Shown: positions 9,243 through 19,480 of the stretch, piece by piece
How positions within the stretch are numbered: position 1 is the first letter of the stretch
Layout: every line of letters starts with the position of its first letter
Assembly (NCBI RefSeq): GCF_005217615.1
Contig: NZ_SZNK01000001.1
Coordinates: 2,375,501 to 2,439,500 of the forward strand
DNA: 64,000 nucleotides
Reading direction: 5' to 3'
Source of the DNA: Brevibacillus antibioticus
GTDB lineage: Bacteria > Bacillota > Bacilli > Brevibacillales > Brevibacillaceae
The notes under the pieces: model-generated
What the model was told of the DNA's origin: nothing
Seen by the model: only the letters and a program-made list of their open reading frames with translations
Database searches by the model: none
Program-made: the position numbers and the translations under genes

Positions 9243-11315
9243 TTAAATCACGAAGCGGCTCACATTTTGCGTTAACTCGTCCGCCATTTTTTTCAATTGC
9301 TCCACGTTTTCATTAATACGTGCAATCGAATTCAATTGTTCATCCACTGTCTCTACCACACCTGAGATGGAATCACTAATTTCATCCGACATGGTGGCAA
9401 GACGCTGCATCGAGTTCGTCACAACCTGATTACCTGCCGCCATCTCTTCCGAGGTTGCCGTCATCGATTCGCTTTGCTCTGCAGCTGATTGAATCTCTGC
9501 CACGATATTTTGGAAAGCAGTACCCACAGACTCTACAGACTGCAAGCCTCCACTCACCATGGTAACGATCTCGTCCATATGCTTGCTCATATCCATTGCT
9601 TCATCATTGATCGAATGGGCAATGGCAGCGATACGCTCAGAGAAGGAGCTGCTTTCCTCTGCGAGCTTGCGAACCTCGCTGGCAACAACCGAGAAGCCTC
9701 GTCCAGCATCTCCAGCACGCGCAGCCTCAATAGCTGCATTCAGCGCCAACAAATTCGTCTGCGATGCAATACTCGTAATCATTTCGACGATGCTCGTAAT
9801 TTCACGAGCCCGCTCACGAAGACTGTGCATTTGTCCTGCGGTACGTTCTACCTCACTAGTGGCACGTCGTACCGTATTGATTACGTTCTCGACTAACTCC
9901 ATTCCGCCTTGCGCTCTCTCAAACGTACGGGTCGTGGCAACTGATGTCGATTCGGCAGCGACAGCCACCTGTTCGACACCTTCCGAGATGTCCGAGACGG
10001 TATTGGCCGTCGCTTGCACTTCATTCGTCTGCGTAGAAACGCGTTGGGCAATCGTTGAAATATTATCCGTAATGACGTTGATGGCTCCTTTGTTTTCTTG
10101 CGCAAATAGGGTCAGCTCATCTGTCGCTACGTTCAGTTGTGTCGCTTGTCCCTGTACAAGGGCAATCAGCTTGCGAAGTTCAGCCGCCATGTCATTCATT
10201 TTGCGGCCAACCATAGCTAGCTCGTCATTGCCGTTTACTTTTACGTTGATATTAAAATGTCCGGCGCCGATTTGATCCATATCCCGGGCTATCGCGAACA
10301 GAGACAGTCGAATCCGCTTCGCAAACCACCAGATCGACCAAACCGAGAGTCCGATGATCGGCAAGCTGAAGAGCACGAAGTACAACCACATTCCGTCTAC
10401 TTCACCATACACCTCGTCAGTTCCCGTGGACAAAACGACATTCCAGTTCAACATCGGAATGGGTGCAAAAGCTGCAAATGAATCAATACCATGATCCGAG
10501 TACAACAAGCTGTTGCTTGTCTCATGCTTCATCAGGGCAAGCATCTCTGCATAATCTTTGTCACCAGCCAGCACGAGCTTGTTGTTGTTGTTCGGATTTT
10601 GATGGGCTACCACCAAACCATCTTGTCGAACGACAAATGCGTAGCCATTCTCCATGAAAGAGATCTCAGGAATCTTTTGAATCATTTGGTCAATCGTAAA
10701 GCCAACAACGAACAATCTGCTCGTATCATCGGCCTTTTCCCCTATGGGTGTCGCAATATAAAGAAAACTCTTTTTGCTGTCTTCAACGATTTCTTCATCT
10801 GAAATGACCAAGGATTTCGTAGTTAGTGCTCTCTGGAAGTATTGCTTTTGCTTGAAGTCAATCTCATTTGTCCCCGTCAAGGAATAAAGGGATTTCCCGG
10901 TAGCCGTGTCGATCAAATAGATTCTAGAAACTTCTTTATGCGCCTGGCGCAATAGAGTAAACTGCTCCATGATAAGCGGCTGCAGCTCTGTCATCATCAC
11001 ACGTTTGGTTGCCGCCGATTTGGTGGAGTTCACAATCGCTTTTAAGTCATCTTCCATGCTATTCGCATGCTGGTCAGCCAGCATTTTTGCCTGATTAGAG
11101 GTAATGCTAAACAACGTTGATTTCGAGAAGGAAAGGGCTATGTATTGCAAAGAACCAATAATAATAAGGACAAGAATTAGACCAAACACAATCATCTTTG
11201 TAGCAAGAGAGCCTCTTAGTTTTTCCGTTGCTGCTTGGCTAGTCAGATTTACTTTTTTTAAAAGATTCGAAATTCCCTCCTTCTTTTTCCATCGTGGCGA
11301 CAAAAATTTGCTCAT
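9243..11315 (-). CDS. Methyl-accepting chemotaxis protein
   Basis: Membrane chemoreceptor of about 690 residues. Order seen: a basic N terminus, a transmembrane span near residues 45-65, an extracellular sensor of about 230 residues (probably dCache-like), a second span followed by a HAMP region, and a long signalling coiled coil with the hairpin-tip motif ([32 protein letters not shown]). The ATG at 11315 follows GGGGG at good spacing; an in-frame GTG seven codons upstream is less likely. It stands alone between two terminators. The ligand cannot be told from sequence. Confidence 0.92.
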   Translation of the reverse strand: MSKFLSPRWKKKEGISNLLKKVNLTSQAATEKLRGSLATKMIVFGLILVLIIIGSLQYIALSFSKSTLFSITSNQAKMLADQHANSMEDDLKAIVNSTKSAATKRVMMTELQPLIMEQFTLLRQAHKEVSRIYLIDTATGKSLYSLTGTNEIDFKQKQYFQRALTTKSLVISDEEIVEDSKKSFLYIATPIGEKADDTSRLFVVGFTIDQMIQKIPEISFMENGYAFVVRQDGLVVAHQNPNNNNKLVLAGDKDYAEMLALMKHETSNSLLYSDHGIDSFAAFAPIPMLNWNVVLSTGTDEVYGEVDGMWLYFVLFSLPIIGLSVWSIWWFAKRIRLSLFAIARDMDQIGAGHFNINVKVNGNDELAMVGRKMNDMAAELRKLIALVQGQATQLNVATDELTLFAQENKGAINVITDNISTIAQRVSTQTNEVQATANTVSDISEGVEQVAVAAESTSVATTRTFERAQGGMELVENVINTVRRATSEVERTAGQMHSLRERAREITSIVEMITSIASQTNLLALNAAIEAARAGDAGRGFSVVASEVRKLAEESSSFSERIAAIAHSINDEAMDMSKHMDEIVTMVSGGLQSVESVGTAFQNIVAEIQSAAEQSESMTATSEEMAAGNQVVTNSMQRLATMSDEISDSISGVVETVDEQLNSIARINENVEQLKKMADELTQNVSRFVI

Positions 11316-11394
11316 GCTACTTGCCCCCTTTATCACTGCTACAATTTTCCAGTGGAAGAACTCCGAAAAAATACCCCTGAAAAAACTTGCCTCT

Positions 11395-11426
11395 GGGTAT
11401 AATACCCATTTTTTTCAGAGGTAAAA
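11395..11426 (-). promoter_or_regulatory. Possible promoter of the chemoreceptor gene
   Basis: Minus-strand TTTTAC (11426-11421), 16 bp, TATTAT (11404-11399). The -10 sits inside the near-palindrome GGGTATAATACCC, itself flanked by CCTCTG/CAGAGG arms, so the site could also fold or bind a regulator. No sigma-D motif was found. Weak call. Confidence 0.35.
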
Positions 11427-11445
11427 CCTCCCTTATGAAGGGAAA

Positions 11446-11480
11446 CGAGTTCCGGGCTGCACGAGAAGCCTCGGAACTCG
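11446..11480 (-). terminator. Hairpin after oppF, probable terminator
   Basis: The arms CGAGTTCCG (minus 11480-11472 paired with 11454-11446) with inner GGCT/AGCC pairing form a stem of about 13 bp with a bulge, just after the oppF stop. The T tract is weak, so termination may be partial. Confidence 0.55.
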
Positions 11481-11495
11481 CTATTTGAAATTGAT

Positions 11496-12455
11496 TTAGT
11501 TATACAAGTGACAAGCTGCGAAATGTCCTGGCTCTACTTCTTTCCACACCGGTGCAGATGCAGCGCATTCCGGCATTGCTTTCGGGCAACGAGTACGGAA
11601 ATGGCAACCGCTTGGTGGGTTCATTGGGCTAGGTACGTCGCCTTGCAATACAATGCGCTCACGGTTACGCTCAACTTCTGGGTCTGGAATCGGAATCGCA
11701 GACAACAGCGCTTGCGTATACGGATGAAGAGGCTTTTCATACAAAGCATCACTTTCTGCCAGCTCAACCATTTTCCCCAGATACATAACCGCTACACGGT
11801 CGGAAATGTATTTTACCATGGACAAGTCATGGGCAATGAACATGTAGGTCAAGCCCATTTTTTCTTGCAGCTGTTCGAGCAAGTTTACAACCTGTGCTTG
11901 TACGGATACGTCCAAAGCAGAGATTGGCTCGTCACACACGATGAATTTTGGCTCTACTGCCAATGCACGGGCAATTCCGATACGTTGGCGCTGACCGCCT
12001 GAAAACTCATGTGGGAAGCGGTTCATATGCTCAGGATTCAAGCTCACCAAGGAAAGGAGCTCCTGGATGCGCTCTTTGCGCTTCTGACCAGTCGCCAGGC
12101 CATGAATATCCAGCGCCTCGCCAATGATATCCCCGACTGTCATACGCGGGTTCAACGATGCGTAAGGGTCTTGGAAAATCATTTGCATGTTGCGGCGCAT
12201 TGCCTTCATTTCCTGCTGGTTCAAATTCATGATGCTCTTGCCTTCAAACAGGACGTCCCCTTCAGTCGCATCATACAGTCTCAAGATGGTACGACCGGCA
12301 GTGGACTTCCCACAGCCTGACTCTCCTACTATGCCCAATGTTTCTCCACGTTTGATCTCAAACGAGATATCATTTACAGCTTTCAGAGTATTATCGCCAA
12401 TGGAAAAGAATTTTTTAAGATTACGTACTTCAATTAAATTTTCACGTTTATCCAC
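11496..12455 (-). CDS. oppF: Oligopeptide ABC transporter ATP-binding protein OppF
   Basis: Second ATPase of the oligopeptide importer. Walker A (GESGCGKST), the ABC signature ([15 protein letters not shown]), Walker B ([12 protein letters not shown]) and the C-terminal oligopeptide/dipeptide extension with a cysteine cluster ([14 protein letters not shown]) are present. I place the start at the GTG at 12455 because GAAGGAGGG lies seven bases upstream; an ATG at 12509 would overlap oppD by 40 bp. This gives 319 residues. Last gene of oppABCDF. Confidence 0.92.
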   Translation of the reverse strand: MDKRENLIEVRNLKKFFSIGDNTLKAVNDISFEIKRGETLGIVGESGCGKSTAGRTILRLYDATEGDVLFEGKSIMNLNQQEMKAMRRNMQMIFQDPYASLNPRMTVGDIIGEALDIHGLATGQKRKERIQELLSLVSLNPEHMNRFPHEFSGGQRQRIGIARALAVEPKFIVCDEPISALDVSVQAQVVNLLEQLQEKMGLTYMFIAHDLSMVKYISDRVAVMYLGKMVELAESDALYEKPLHPYTQALLSAIPIPDPEVERNRERIVLQGDVPSPMNPPSGCHFRTRCPKAMPECAASAPVWKEVEPGHFAACHLYN

Positions 12456-12469
12456 TGATATCCCTCCTT

Positions 12470-13459
12470 CTACGCACGGTTCTGAGCAAGCGGATGTTGA
12501 AGCCAACAAGCTGCTCGCTGAGTCGTGCTGACGTCGTTCAGCTCAGGATCGATCTCTTGGCACACACGCATCGCTGAGTCGCAACGCGCAGTGAATCCAC
12601 AGCCAACTGGCGGACGCAGAAGGTCTGGCGGCGTACCAAAAATCGGTGTCAGTGGCTCGTCACGGTTCAAGTCAAGACGTGGTACCGAGCGAAGCAAGCC
12701 TTTGGTGTAAGGATGTTGCGGATTGTAGAAAATATCATCAACTGTTCCTGTCTCGATCACTTTTCCTGCGTACATAACGATTACGCGGTCACACATCTCA
12801 GCAACAACACCAAGGTCATGCGTGATCAAGATAATGGACGTGCCTGTTTTCTTTTGCAATTCTTTCATCAGGTCCAAAATTTGCGCCTGAATCGTTACGT
12901 CCAAAGCTGTAGTCGGTTCATCTGCGATCAACAGCTTCGGCGAACAGGCGAGAGAGATCGCGATCATTGCACGTTGACGCATACCGCCAGAGAACTCGTG
13001 TGGATATTGCTCCACACGTTTCTCAGGTTGCGGAATACCAACCATTGTCAACAGCTCAATGGCACGATCACGTGCTGCAGCTTTCGACATGTTTTGGTGT
13101 TTGATCAAGCCCTCGGTAATTTGGCTACCGATGGTCATTGTTGGGTTCAAGGAAGTCATTGGATCTTGGAAGATCATCCCGATATCTTTACCGCGGATCG
13201 ATTCCATCTCTTTTTTCGACTTCTTAACGATATCCTCTCCATTGAAGAGAATTTGCCCTTGTTTAATTTCACCTGGAGGCATAGGAATCAGCTTCATGAG
13301 GGTTTGAGCGGTTACGGATTTACCGCAACCGGACTCCCCTACAATCGCTACAGCCTCTCCGCGGTTGACGTGAAAATTCACACCGCGAACTGCTTTTACT
13401 TCACCTGCATACGTATGGAAGGATACATGCAGGTCTTTTACATCAAGAATGCGTTCCAT
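12470..13459 (-). CDS. oppD: Oligopeptide ABC transporter ATP-binding protein OppD
   Basis: First ATPase subunit, 329 residues. Walker A ([12 protein letters not shown]), signature ([15 protein letters not shown]), Walker B ([12 protein letters not shown]) and the C-terminal oligopeptide/dipeptide domain with the cysteine cluster ([12 protein letters not shown]...C) that can hold an iron-sulphur centre in relatives. It follows oppC by 14 bp and precedes oppF by 14 bp. Confidence 0.93.
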   Translation of the reverse strand: MERILDVKDLHVSFHTYAGEVKAVRGVNFHVNRGEAVAIVGESGCGKSVTAQTLMKLIPMPPGEIKQGQILFNGEDIVKKSKKEMESIRGKDIGMIFQDPMTSLNPTMTIGSQITEGLIKHQNMSKAAARDRAIELLTMVGIPQPEKRVEQYPHEFSGGMRQRAMIAISLACSPKLLIADEPTTALDVTIQAQILDLMKELQKKTGTSIILITHDLGVVAEMCDRVIVMYAGKVIETGTVDDIFYNPQHPYTKGLLRSVPRLDLNRDEPLTPIFGTPPDLLRPPVGCGFTARCDSAMRVCQEIDPELNDVSTTQRAACWLQHPLAQNRA

Positions 13460-13473
13460 AACGACGATCCCTC

Positions 13474-14391
13474 CTATTTACGCAGGCGCGGGTCTACTGC
13501 ATCGCGCAGACCGTCACCGAACAAGTTAAATGCCAAGATGGTCACGGAAATAAAGATTGCCGGGAATGTCAATCGCCATGGATAGTACTTCATGGCCGGC
13601 AAGCCCTCATTAGACATCGTTCCCCACGACGCAATCGGTGCGGAAACCCCTAACCCGATAAAGGACAAGAAGGATTCTGCGAAAATCGCGGAAGGTACAG
13701 TCAAGCTCAATGTTACGATGATTGGACCCAAAGCATTAGGAATCAAGTGTTTGAAGATCAGACGGTTGGCGTCAGCACCAAGGGAGCGCGCTGCCAGTAC
13801 AAACTCTTGGTTTTTCAATTGAAGGATCTGACCACGTACAATCCGGGCCATACCGATCCATCCCGTTATCGTCAAGGCAAGAATAATTGTTCCAACACCA
13901 GGCTCTAACACTACCATCAACAAAATAACAACCAGCAGGTAAGGAATCGCAAACAAGATATCTGCGAAACGCATCATCATTTCATCTACTCTACCGCCAT
14001 AGAAACCTGCGAGACCACCCCAGATCACACCAATGATCAGGTCAATGAACGCTGCGGCAAGACCTACTTGCAGAGAGATACGTGCCCCGTACCAAATACG
14101 CTCAAATACGTCACGACCTAAGTCATCTGTACCAAACCAGTGATCAGCAGACGGCTTTTTATTCTTGCCAACCAGATCCGTCGTATAATAATCTTGGGGA
14201 GTTAGCCATGGGACCACTATGGCAGAGACGATCAAAACAGCAATGAAGATCATAGAAATCATTGCGACTTTATTCATTTTCAAACGACGCCAAACGTCAG
14301 ACCAAAAAGAGAGACTTGGGCGCTTGATTGCTTCCGCTTGACGAAGGTCTACGGAAATTGGCTCAAAATGTTCTTTAGTCAAGTTTTGCAC
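13474..14391 (-). CDS. oppC: Oligopeptide ABC transporter permease OppC
   Basis: Inner-membrane permease of 305 residues with a long N-terminal cytoplasmic stretch, an N-terminal OppC-type helix near 40-60 and five further helices. The EAA loop (EFVLAARSLGADANRLIFKH) that docks with the ATPases is clear. It is 6 bp from oppB. Confidence 0.93.
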   Translation of the reverse strand: MQNLTKEHFEPISVDLRQAEAIKRPSLSFWSDVWRRLKMNKVAMISMIFIAVLIVSAIVVPWLTPQDYYTTDLVGKNKKPSADHWFGTDDLGRDVFERIWYGARISLQVGLAAAFIDLIIGVIWGGLAGFYGGRVDEMMMRFADILFAIPYLLVVILLMVVLEPGVGTIILALTITGWIGMARIVRGQILQLKNQEFVLAARSLGADANRLIFKHLIPNALGPIIVTLSLTVPSAIFAESFLSFIGLGVSAPIASWGTMSNEGLPAMKYYPWRLTFPAIFISVTILAFNLFGDGLRDAVDPRLRK

Positions 14392-14397
14392 GTGTCA

Positions 14398-15330
14398 TTA
14401 CTCCTTTCCTGCGTCCGAAAGTTTGATCCGTGGGTCTACCAAGGTGTATGCGATGTCAACAATCAGAATCATCACAACTAGGATCATGGAGTAGAACACG
14501 GTCGTACCCATGATTACCGTATAGTCGCGGTTTGTAATGGACAAAACGAATTCGCGACCAAGACCAGGAACACCGAAAATACGTTCAATAACGAATGCAC
14601 CTGTCAAAATACCGGCAATCAGTGGACCCAGGTAAGTAACAACTGGCAAGAGCGCATTACGGATTGCGTGTTTTATTGTAATGGTAACAGTGTGCAACCC
14701 TTTTGCTTTTGCTGTTTTGATGTAATCTTGACCCATAACTTCAATCATATTAGAACGCGTCAAACGCGCGATAAATGCCATCGGTGATGCGGCGAGTGCC
14801 AATGATGGAAGGATGGTGTATTCGAATCCTTCCCATTTCGCGATTGGAAACCAGCCCAAATTAATAGCGAAAATGTATTGGTAAAAGGACGCCAAAATAA
14901 AGCTTGGTACCGATAATCCCAAAACGGCGATGACCATCGCGGAATAGTCTTGCCATTTATTATGGTTTAGCGCTGCGATAACACCTAGCGTAATACCACC
15001 AAAGATAGCGAGCAATAAAGCTTGTGCTCCCAAATGAGCAGAAACTGGGAAACCACGATTAATCATGTCGTTAACATTCGAAGATTTCTCCGTAAACGAC
15101 GGACCGAGATCCCATGTTACTACACCTTTCAAATATTCAAAGTATTGTTCGTGCAACGGCAGGTTCAGCTTGTACTTTGCCTCTAGTGCTGCCTTAATTT
15201 CCGGCGGGACCTGCTTCTCGGATGTAAATGGACCACCTGGTACTGCTTTCATGATGAAGAAGGTGGCCGTTACAATTAAGAAGAGCGAGATGAGCATAAA
15301 AATGATGCGCTTACCGAGATAACGGATCAA
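14398..15330 (-). CDS. oppB: Oligopeptide ABC transporter permease OppB
   Basis: Permease of 310 residues with six hydrophobic helices. The EAA motif ([21 protein letters not shown]) and the C-terminal [12 protein letters not shown] tail are typical of OppB/DppB. It is the first gene after the oppA-oppB intercistronic hairpin at 15516-15551. Confidence 0.93.
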   Translation of the reverse strand: MIRYLGKRIIFMLISLFLIVTATFFIMKAVPGGPFTSEKQVPPEIKAALEAKYKLNLPLHEQYFEYLKGVVTWDLGPSFTEKSSNVNDMINRGFPVSAHLGAQALLLAIFGGITLGVIAALNHNKWQDYSAMVIAVLGLSVPSFILASFYQYIFAINLGWFPIAKWEGFEYTILPSLALAASPMAFIARLTRSNMIEVMGQDYIKTAKAKGLHTVTITIKHAIRNALLPVVTYLGPLIAGILTGAFVIERIFGVPGLGREFVLSITNRDYTVIMGTTVFYSMILVVMILIVDIAYTLVDPRIKLSDAGKE

Positions 15331-15515
15331 CTAACTTACCCCCTTGGTAGATTTTTGATTGCTTTCACGTCCCATGTTTACACTGCGGAACGCTGCCGAC
15401 ACAGTGTAAAAATCGGCTGTGTAAATAACCCTTAGATCTCTTGCAGTAAAGCTTCTCTCTCTATTTTCTCTTTGCTGGCAATCATGCCAGCGGTATTTAT
15501 GGGAAGGGCTTGCAT

Positions 15516-15551
15516 AGCAGAGGGTATATGTGCAACCAGATACCCTCTGCT
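15516..15551 (-). other. Strong oppA-oppB intercistronic hairpin
   Basis: A perfect 12-bp inverted repeat (AGCAGAGGGTAT / ATACCCTCTGCT) with a 12-base loop, 28 bp after the oppA stop and without a T tract. It looks like an mRNA-stabilising or partial-attenuation element that would let the binding protein be made in excess over the permease and ATPases, a common arrangement in opp operons. Confidence 0.65.
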
Positions 15552-15578
15552 GCAAATCCCGTTTCCTTCGTTATGTGA

Positions 15579-17231
15579 TTACTCGATATAAGCGCCTTTC
15601 CAATCCACGTCACCCAGGCCAGTTTGGTGAACCCCTTTAACCTCTGGCTTCTGTATCCAAGATTGTGTGTACCAGTAAATTGGCATGATTGGCATTTCAT
15701 CCATCAGGATCTGCTCCGCATCTGCCAAAATTTTCTTGCGTTTCTCGAGGTCTGATTCCTTAGCGGATTGGTTCAACAACTCTTTATATTTTGCATTCTC
15801 CCAACGTGTATCGTTGTTTCCACCCATTTTATCCTTGAAGAGTTCCAAGAAGTTGATTGGGTCATTGAAGTCACCCAGCCAGCCCATCCGTCCAATCTGG
15901 AAGTTACCCTCATGCATGTCTTCCAGGTAAACTTTCCATTCTTTGTTCTCGAGTTTCACATCTACGCCGAGATTTTTCTTCCATTGGTCTTGGATGGCCT
16001 CTGCAATCTTCTTGTGAGCCTCAGATGTATTGTAGGACAAGGTAATGGATGGCAGCTTGCTCATGCCAACCTCTTTTAGTCCCTCTTCCAAAAGCTTTTT
16101 CGCATTTTCTAAATCATTGTCTTTGAAATAGCCATTTGGATTCAGCACCATGGATGGAGGTATAGCGCCTGTTGCCGGGATTTGACCCGTTTGGAGAATG
16201 TTGTCGATCAAGGCTTGGCGATTGATCGAGTAGGCAAATGCTTTTCTCACTTTTATGTTATTAAATGGCGGCTTTTCGGTATTGAACTTGTACCAGTACG
16301 TACCCGCGATTGGATTGGTTTGCACTTTGCCTTGCCCTTTCAATGCAGGAATCGCATCTGTTGGCAAAGCACTCATTGGTGCACCAGCCCAGTCGATTTC
16401 ACCATTTTCGAACATGGAAAGCTCTGTATTTTCGTCTTCTACCATGGAGAATTCGATTTTTTCGAGCTTTACATTGTCTTTATCCCAGTAATTTTCGTTC
16501 TTCACGAGCACCATCTTGCTCTTGTGCTCCCAAGATTCGATTTTGAAAGGTCCGTTACCGACGTGCGATTTTGCATCGCCTGCCCACTTCGGATTTGCAT
16601 CAATTACTTTTTTGTTAACTGGGAAGTAGGTACGGAATGCGAGCAATTCCAGGAAGTATGGAGTCGGATTCTCCAGTTTAACTTCCAACGTCTTATCGTC
16701 AAGTGCCTTCACACCTACTTCATCAAGCTTTGCTTCGCCCTTATTTGCTTTTTCGCCATTCTTCACGTAGTACAGCTGATATGCGTAGTTGGAAGCTGTT
16801 TTTGGATCGAGAGCACGCTTCCAAGCATATTCAAAGTCATGCGCTGTCACAGGATCACCATTGCTCCATTTCGCTTCTCTGATTTTAAATGTGTACGTTA
16901 GCTTATCATCAGAGACCTTATAGCTCTCAGCAGCAGCTTCATGCGGCTTATCGTCGGTACCAATGCGGGTCAATCCATCAAAGGTTGCCAAGATAATCGC
17001 GCCTGAAGTCGTGTCCTCTGCGAGCCCTGGATCAGCTGTTGGTGGCTCCGAGTGAAGGTTCATCTTTAAAACTTGTGGCTTCTTCTCGGCAGCTGGTGTT
17101 GCTGGCTGTGAAGGTGCTGCAGGTGTACCTCCTGCCGGTGGAGCGGCAGCTTGTTGTCCTCCTCCGCACCCTGTCAGAGCGGTTCCTAATACAGCAATCG
17201 AGCTCACAAGTGCAAACACATTCTTTTTCAA
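15579..17231 (-). CDS. oppA: Oligopeptide-binding lipoprotein OppA
   Basis: Extracellular peptide-binding protein (SBP family 5) anchored as a lipoprotein. I place the start at a TTG (17231) giving 550 residues: the next residues KKNVFALVSSIAVLG and the lipobox LTGC form a proper lipoprotein signal peptide, followed by a Gly/Ala/Pro-rich linker. A longer in-frame reading to 17339 would put a basic tail ahead of the signal. Family motifs include LTYTFKIREAKWSNGDPVTAHDFEYAWKR-like sequence near 150-180. First gene of the opp operon, 114 bp after the Lrp-type gene. Confidence 0.9.
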   Translation of the reverse strand: MKKNVFALVSSIAVLGTALTGCGGGQQAAAPPAGGTPAAPSQPATPAAEKKPQVLKMNLHSEPPTADPGLAEDTTSGAIILATFDGLTRIGTDDKPHEAAAESYKVSDDKLTYTFKIREAKWSNGDPVTAHDFEYAWKRALDPKTASNYAYQLYYVKNGEKANKGEAKLDEVGVKALDDKTLEVKLENPTPYFLELLAFRTYFPVNKKVIDANPKWAGDAKSHVGNGPFKIESWEHKSKMVLVKNENYWDKDNVKLEKIEFSMVEDENTELSMFENGEIDWAGAPMSALPTDAIPALKGQGKVQTNPIAGTYWYKFNTEKPPFNNIKVRKAFAYSINRQALIDNILQTGQIPATGAIPPSMVLNPNGYFKDNDLENAKKLLEEGLKEVGMSKLPSITLSYNTSEAHKKIAEAIQDQWKKNLGVDVKLENKEWKVYLEDMHEGNFQIGRMGWLGDFNDPINFLELFKDKMGGNNDTRWENAKYKELLNQSAKESDLEKRKKILADAEQILMDEMPIMPIYWYTQSWIQKPEVKGVHQTGLGDVDWKGAYIE

Positions 17232-17345
17232 CGCAATAACCCCCAGTACGTTTTTCTTTTTTGTCTTTTTTCTGAAAATAAAGGACGAAAAAAAATGAAA
17301 ACTACACGAAGCTGCTTGACTTCGGCTGGAAGGCATCAACCCCTT

Positions 17346-17816
17346 TCATTGCAGGGTCACCTCGTCGTCTTGAACGAAAGAGAAGGTGTCTTTGTACTGC
17401 TTCAGTTCCAGTGAAACGTCCGCAGCTGCAATTCCTTCAACTTGAGAGAGTCGTTCGTTGACAAAGGTGATCAGCTCATCATTACTATGGAAACACGCTT
17501 GTATGATCAAGTCGTGCTTACCGCTATAAGCGCCTACAAAGCGTACTGCAGAAAATTTGCTTAACTTTTCTGCCACTTCTTTCTGTAAACCTAGCTTTGT
17601 GGTTAACCCGATGATAGCCTGCACATGTAATCCCAATTTCTCTGGATCGGGTTGTATTACGAATTGGAAGACTCCGTCCTGCAAAAGACGAGTGATGCGC
17701 GATCGAATCGTTCCTTCGCTCACGCCTAGCTGCTGGGCGATTTCTGTATATGGGATGCGCCCATCTTCATGGAGGATTTGCAGAATCTGTCTGTCGACAT
17801 GGTCCAGCTTTTTCAT
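17346..17816 (-). CDS. Lrp/AsnC family transcriptional regulator
   Basis: A 156-residue regulator with an N-terminal helix-turn-helix (DRQILQILHEDGRIPYTEIAQQLGVSEGTI) and a C-terminal RAM/ligand-sensing domain from about residue 65. Such proteins form octamers that bend DNA in response to amino acids. It is encoded directly upstream of oppA on the same strand, so it may control peptide uptake and be cotranscribed. Two perfect AT-rich palindromes lie upstream at 17943-17987. The effector is unknown. Confidence 0.88.
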   Translation of the reverse strand: MKKLDHVDRQILQILHEDGRIPYTEIAQQLGVSEGTIRSRITRLLQDGVFQFVIQPDPEKLGLHVQAIIGLTTKLGLQKEVAEKLSKFSAVRFVGAYSGKHDLIIQACFHSNDELITFVNERLSQVEGIAAADVSLELKQYKDTFSFVQDDEVTLQ

Positions 17817-17942
17817 AAATACGATTTTCCGGGAACCTCCATCATTTTTTTACGATTTTCGCAATATTCTTTTACAAACAGTCTAATACAATAAAAGTAA
17901 TCGGAAATGATAGCGGTGTCAACGAAATTTGACAAGTAGAAA

Positions 17943-17987
17943 TATAAAACTTTATAAAGTCAATCCGAACAGTAAAATATATTTTAC
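17943..17987. promoter_or_regulatory. Pair of AT-rich palindromes upstream of the Lrp-type gene
   Basis: GTAAAATATATTTTAC (17972-17987) is a perfect 16-bp palindrome, and TATAAA-AC-TTTATA (17943-17956) has perfect 6-bp arms. They lie 127-171 bp upstream of the regulator start in a non-coding, AT-rich stretch (17817-18077). AT-rich dyads are typical of Lrp/AsnC sites, so autoregulation is plausible; the low complexity of the region makes this uncertain. Confidence 0.45.
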
Positions 17988-18077
17988 ATTATAAAAAAAA
18001 CGACTTATATCTTACTATTGAATATGAAAAGCTAGATTTAATCAACAATATTTTTTCGAAAAACTGTATTTTTACTC

Positions 18078-18118
18078 AAAAAACAAGACGTGCTCATGTG
18101 CTGTGCACGCCCTGTTTT
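18078..18118 (-). terminator. Terminator after pdp
   Basis: The minus strand reads ACAGGGCGTGC, an 11-base loop, then GCACGTCTTGT followed by a T run. Two mismatches or wobbles in the stem. It closes the deoB-pupG-pdp unit. Confidence 0.8.
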
Positions 18119-18148
18119 ATTTGATTGATCAACTAATATCCGGAGATT

Positions 18149-19456
18149 CTATGCTTCGATAATTTTGTAAATCAACGGTTGGTCTCCGTCGATTGCCGTC
18201 GAAATTTTGAAGGCACCTTCCATTTCTTTCAACGCATTTTGCAGAAGATGTTCTTCGTTAGCATGGATGGTGACCAAAACTTCTCCAGCCTTCACCTGAT
18301 CCCCGCGTTTTTTATGCAGGACAAGACCTACTGCCAAGTCAATTGGCATTTCTTTTGTCAATCTGCCAGCACCCAAGACAACAGAAGCATGACCGATCGC
18401 TTCTGCGTCAATCGCGCTTAGAAAGCCTTCCTGTTCGGCTGTAACGGCATGAATGATCTTTGCTTGCGGCAGACGAGACAACTCATAGACGTCCTGCTTA
18501 TTGCCGCCTTGAGCCTCTACCATTTCCGCCAGTTTATCCACTGCTTTTCCGGAAGCCATCAGTTCTTCGAGCTTCTTACGGCCTTCTTCCACATCAGTTA
18601 CAAGCCCACCCATAACAAGCATGCGGGAGCCAATAGCCAATACCAGCTCGGTCAAATCGCGAGGACCTCTACCTGCAAGTGTCTCCACCGCTTCTTTTAC
18701 TTCCAGTGCATTGCCCACAGCAAAGCCAAGCGGCTGATTCATATCACTGATGACCGCCACCGTTTTGCGTCCTACTTGGTTGCCAATTGCAACCATCGCA
18801 TTTGCTAACGTTTCTGCCTCTTCAATGCTTTTCATGAAAGCGCCCTTCCCTACTTTTACATCAAGCAGGATGGCATCTGCTCCAGCAGCAATCTTCTTGG
18901 ACATAATGGAGCTTGCAATCAACGGCACAGCCTCTACAGTAGCTGTCACGTCACGCAGAGCATACAGCTTCTTATCGGCAGGTGTCAGGTTGCCAGACTG
19001 TCCGATTACGGACACGCCAATATCACGCACCTGCTGCAAAAATTGCTCGCGTGTGCGTTCTACTTCAAAACCTGCGAAGGACTCCAGCTTGTCTATGGTG
19101 CCTCCTGAGTATCCAAGGCCTCTTCCAGACATTTTTGCCACAGGTATACCCGCTGCGGCTACCAAAGGCGCAACAACAAGAGTAGTCTTGTCCCCTACTC
19201 CGCCTGTACTGTGCTTGTCTACTTTAATTCCTTGCAGAGAAGACAGATCAAGCTGTTCGCCTGACCCTGCCATTGCCAAGGTTAGATCTCCCGTCTCTCT
19301 CGCAGTCATGCCACGGAAAAAGACTGCCATTGCCCATGCGGACATTTGGTAGTCAGGAATACTTCCATCTGTATAGCCTGTCACCAGAAATTGAATCTCT
19401 TCTGTTGTCAGTTCTCCGCCATCACGTTTTTTGGCGATCATATCGACCATACGCAT
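18149..19456 (-). CDS. pdp: Pyrimidine-nucleoside phosphorylase
   Basis: Cleaves thymidine, deoxyuridine and uridine with phosphate, giving the base and (deoxy)ribose-1-phosphate. The 435-residue protein opens MRMVDMIAKKRDGGELTTEEIQ-like, very close to B. subtilis Pdp, with the phosphate-binding KVDKHSTGGVGD loop and SGRGLGYSGGTIDKLE. Third gene in a salvage operon after deoB and pupG, 24 bp downstream of pupG. Confidence 0.96.
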   Translation of the reverse strand: MRMVDMIAKKRDGGELTTEEIQFLVTGYTDGSIPDYQMSAWAMAVFFRGMTARETGDLTLAMAGSGEQLDLSSLQGIKVDKHSTGGVGDKTTLVVAPLVAAAGIPVAKMSGRGLGYSGGTIDKLESFAGFEVERTREQFLQQVRDIGVSVIGQSGNLTPADKKLYALRDVTATVEAVPLIASSIMSKKIAAGADAILLDVKVGKGAFMKSIEEAETLANAMVAIGNQVGRKTVAVISDMNQPLGFAVGNALEVKEAVETLAGRGPRDLTELVLAIGSRMLVMGGLVTDVEEGRKKLEELMASGKAVDKLAEMVEAQGGNKQDVYELSRLPQAKIIHAVTAEQEGFLSAIDAEAIGHASVVLGAGRLTKEMPIDLAVGLVLHKKRGDQVKAGEVLVTIHANEEHLLQNALKEMEGAFKISTAIDGDQPLIYKIIEA

Positions 19457-19480
19457 TGTTAATCCCTCCGAGTCCGTTAC

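Noticed and set aside
9559..10275. 238-codon plus-strand open frame inside the chemoreceptor gene
   Set aside because: Long only because it is antisense to the alanine- and serine-rich coiled coil; composition is low-complexity and there is no RBS.
12713..13585. 290-codon plus-strand open frame across oppD and oppC
   Set aside because: It is antisense to conserved ABC transporter genes and lacks any recognisable domain.
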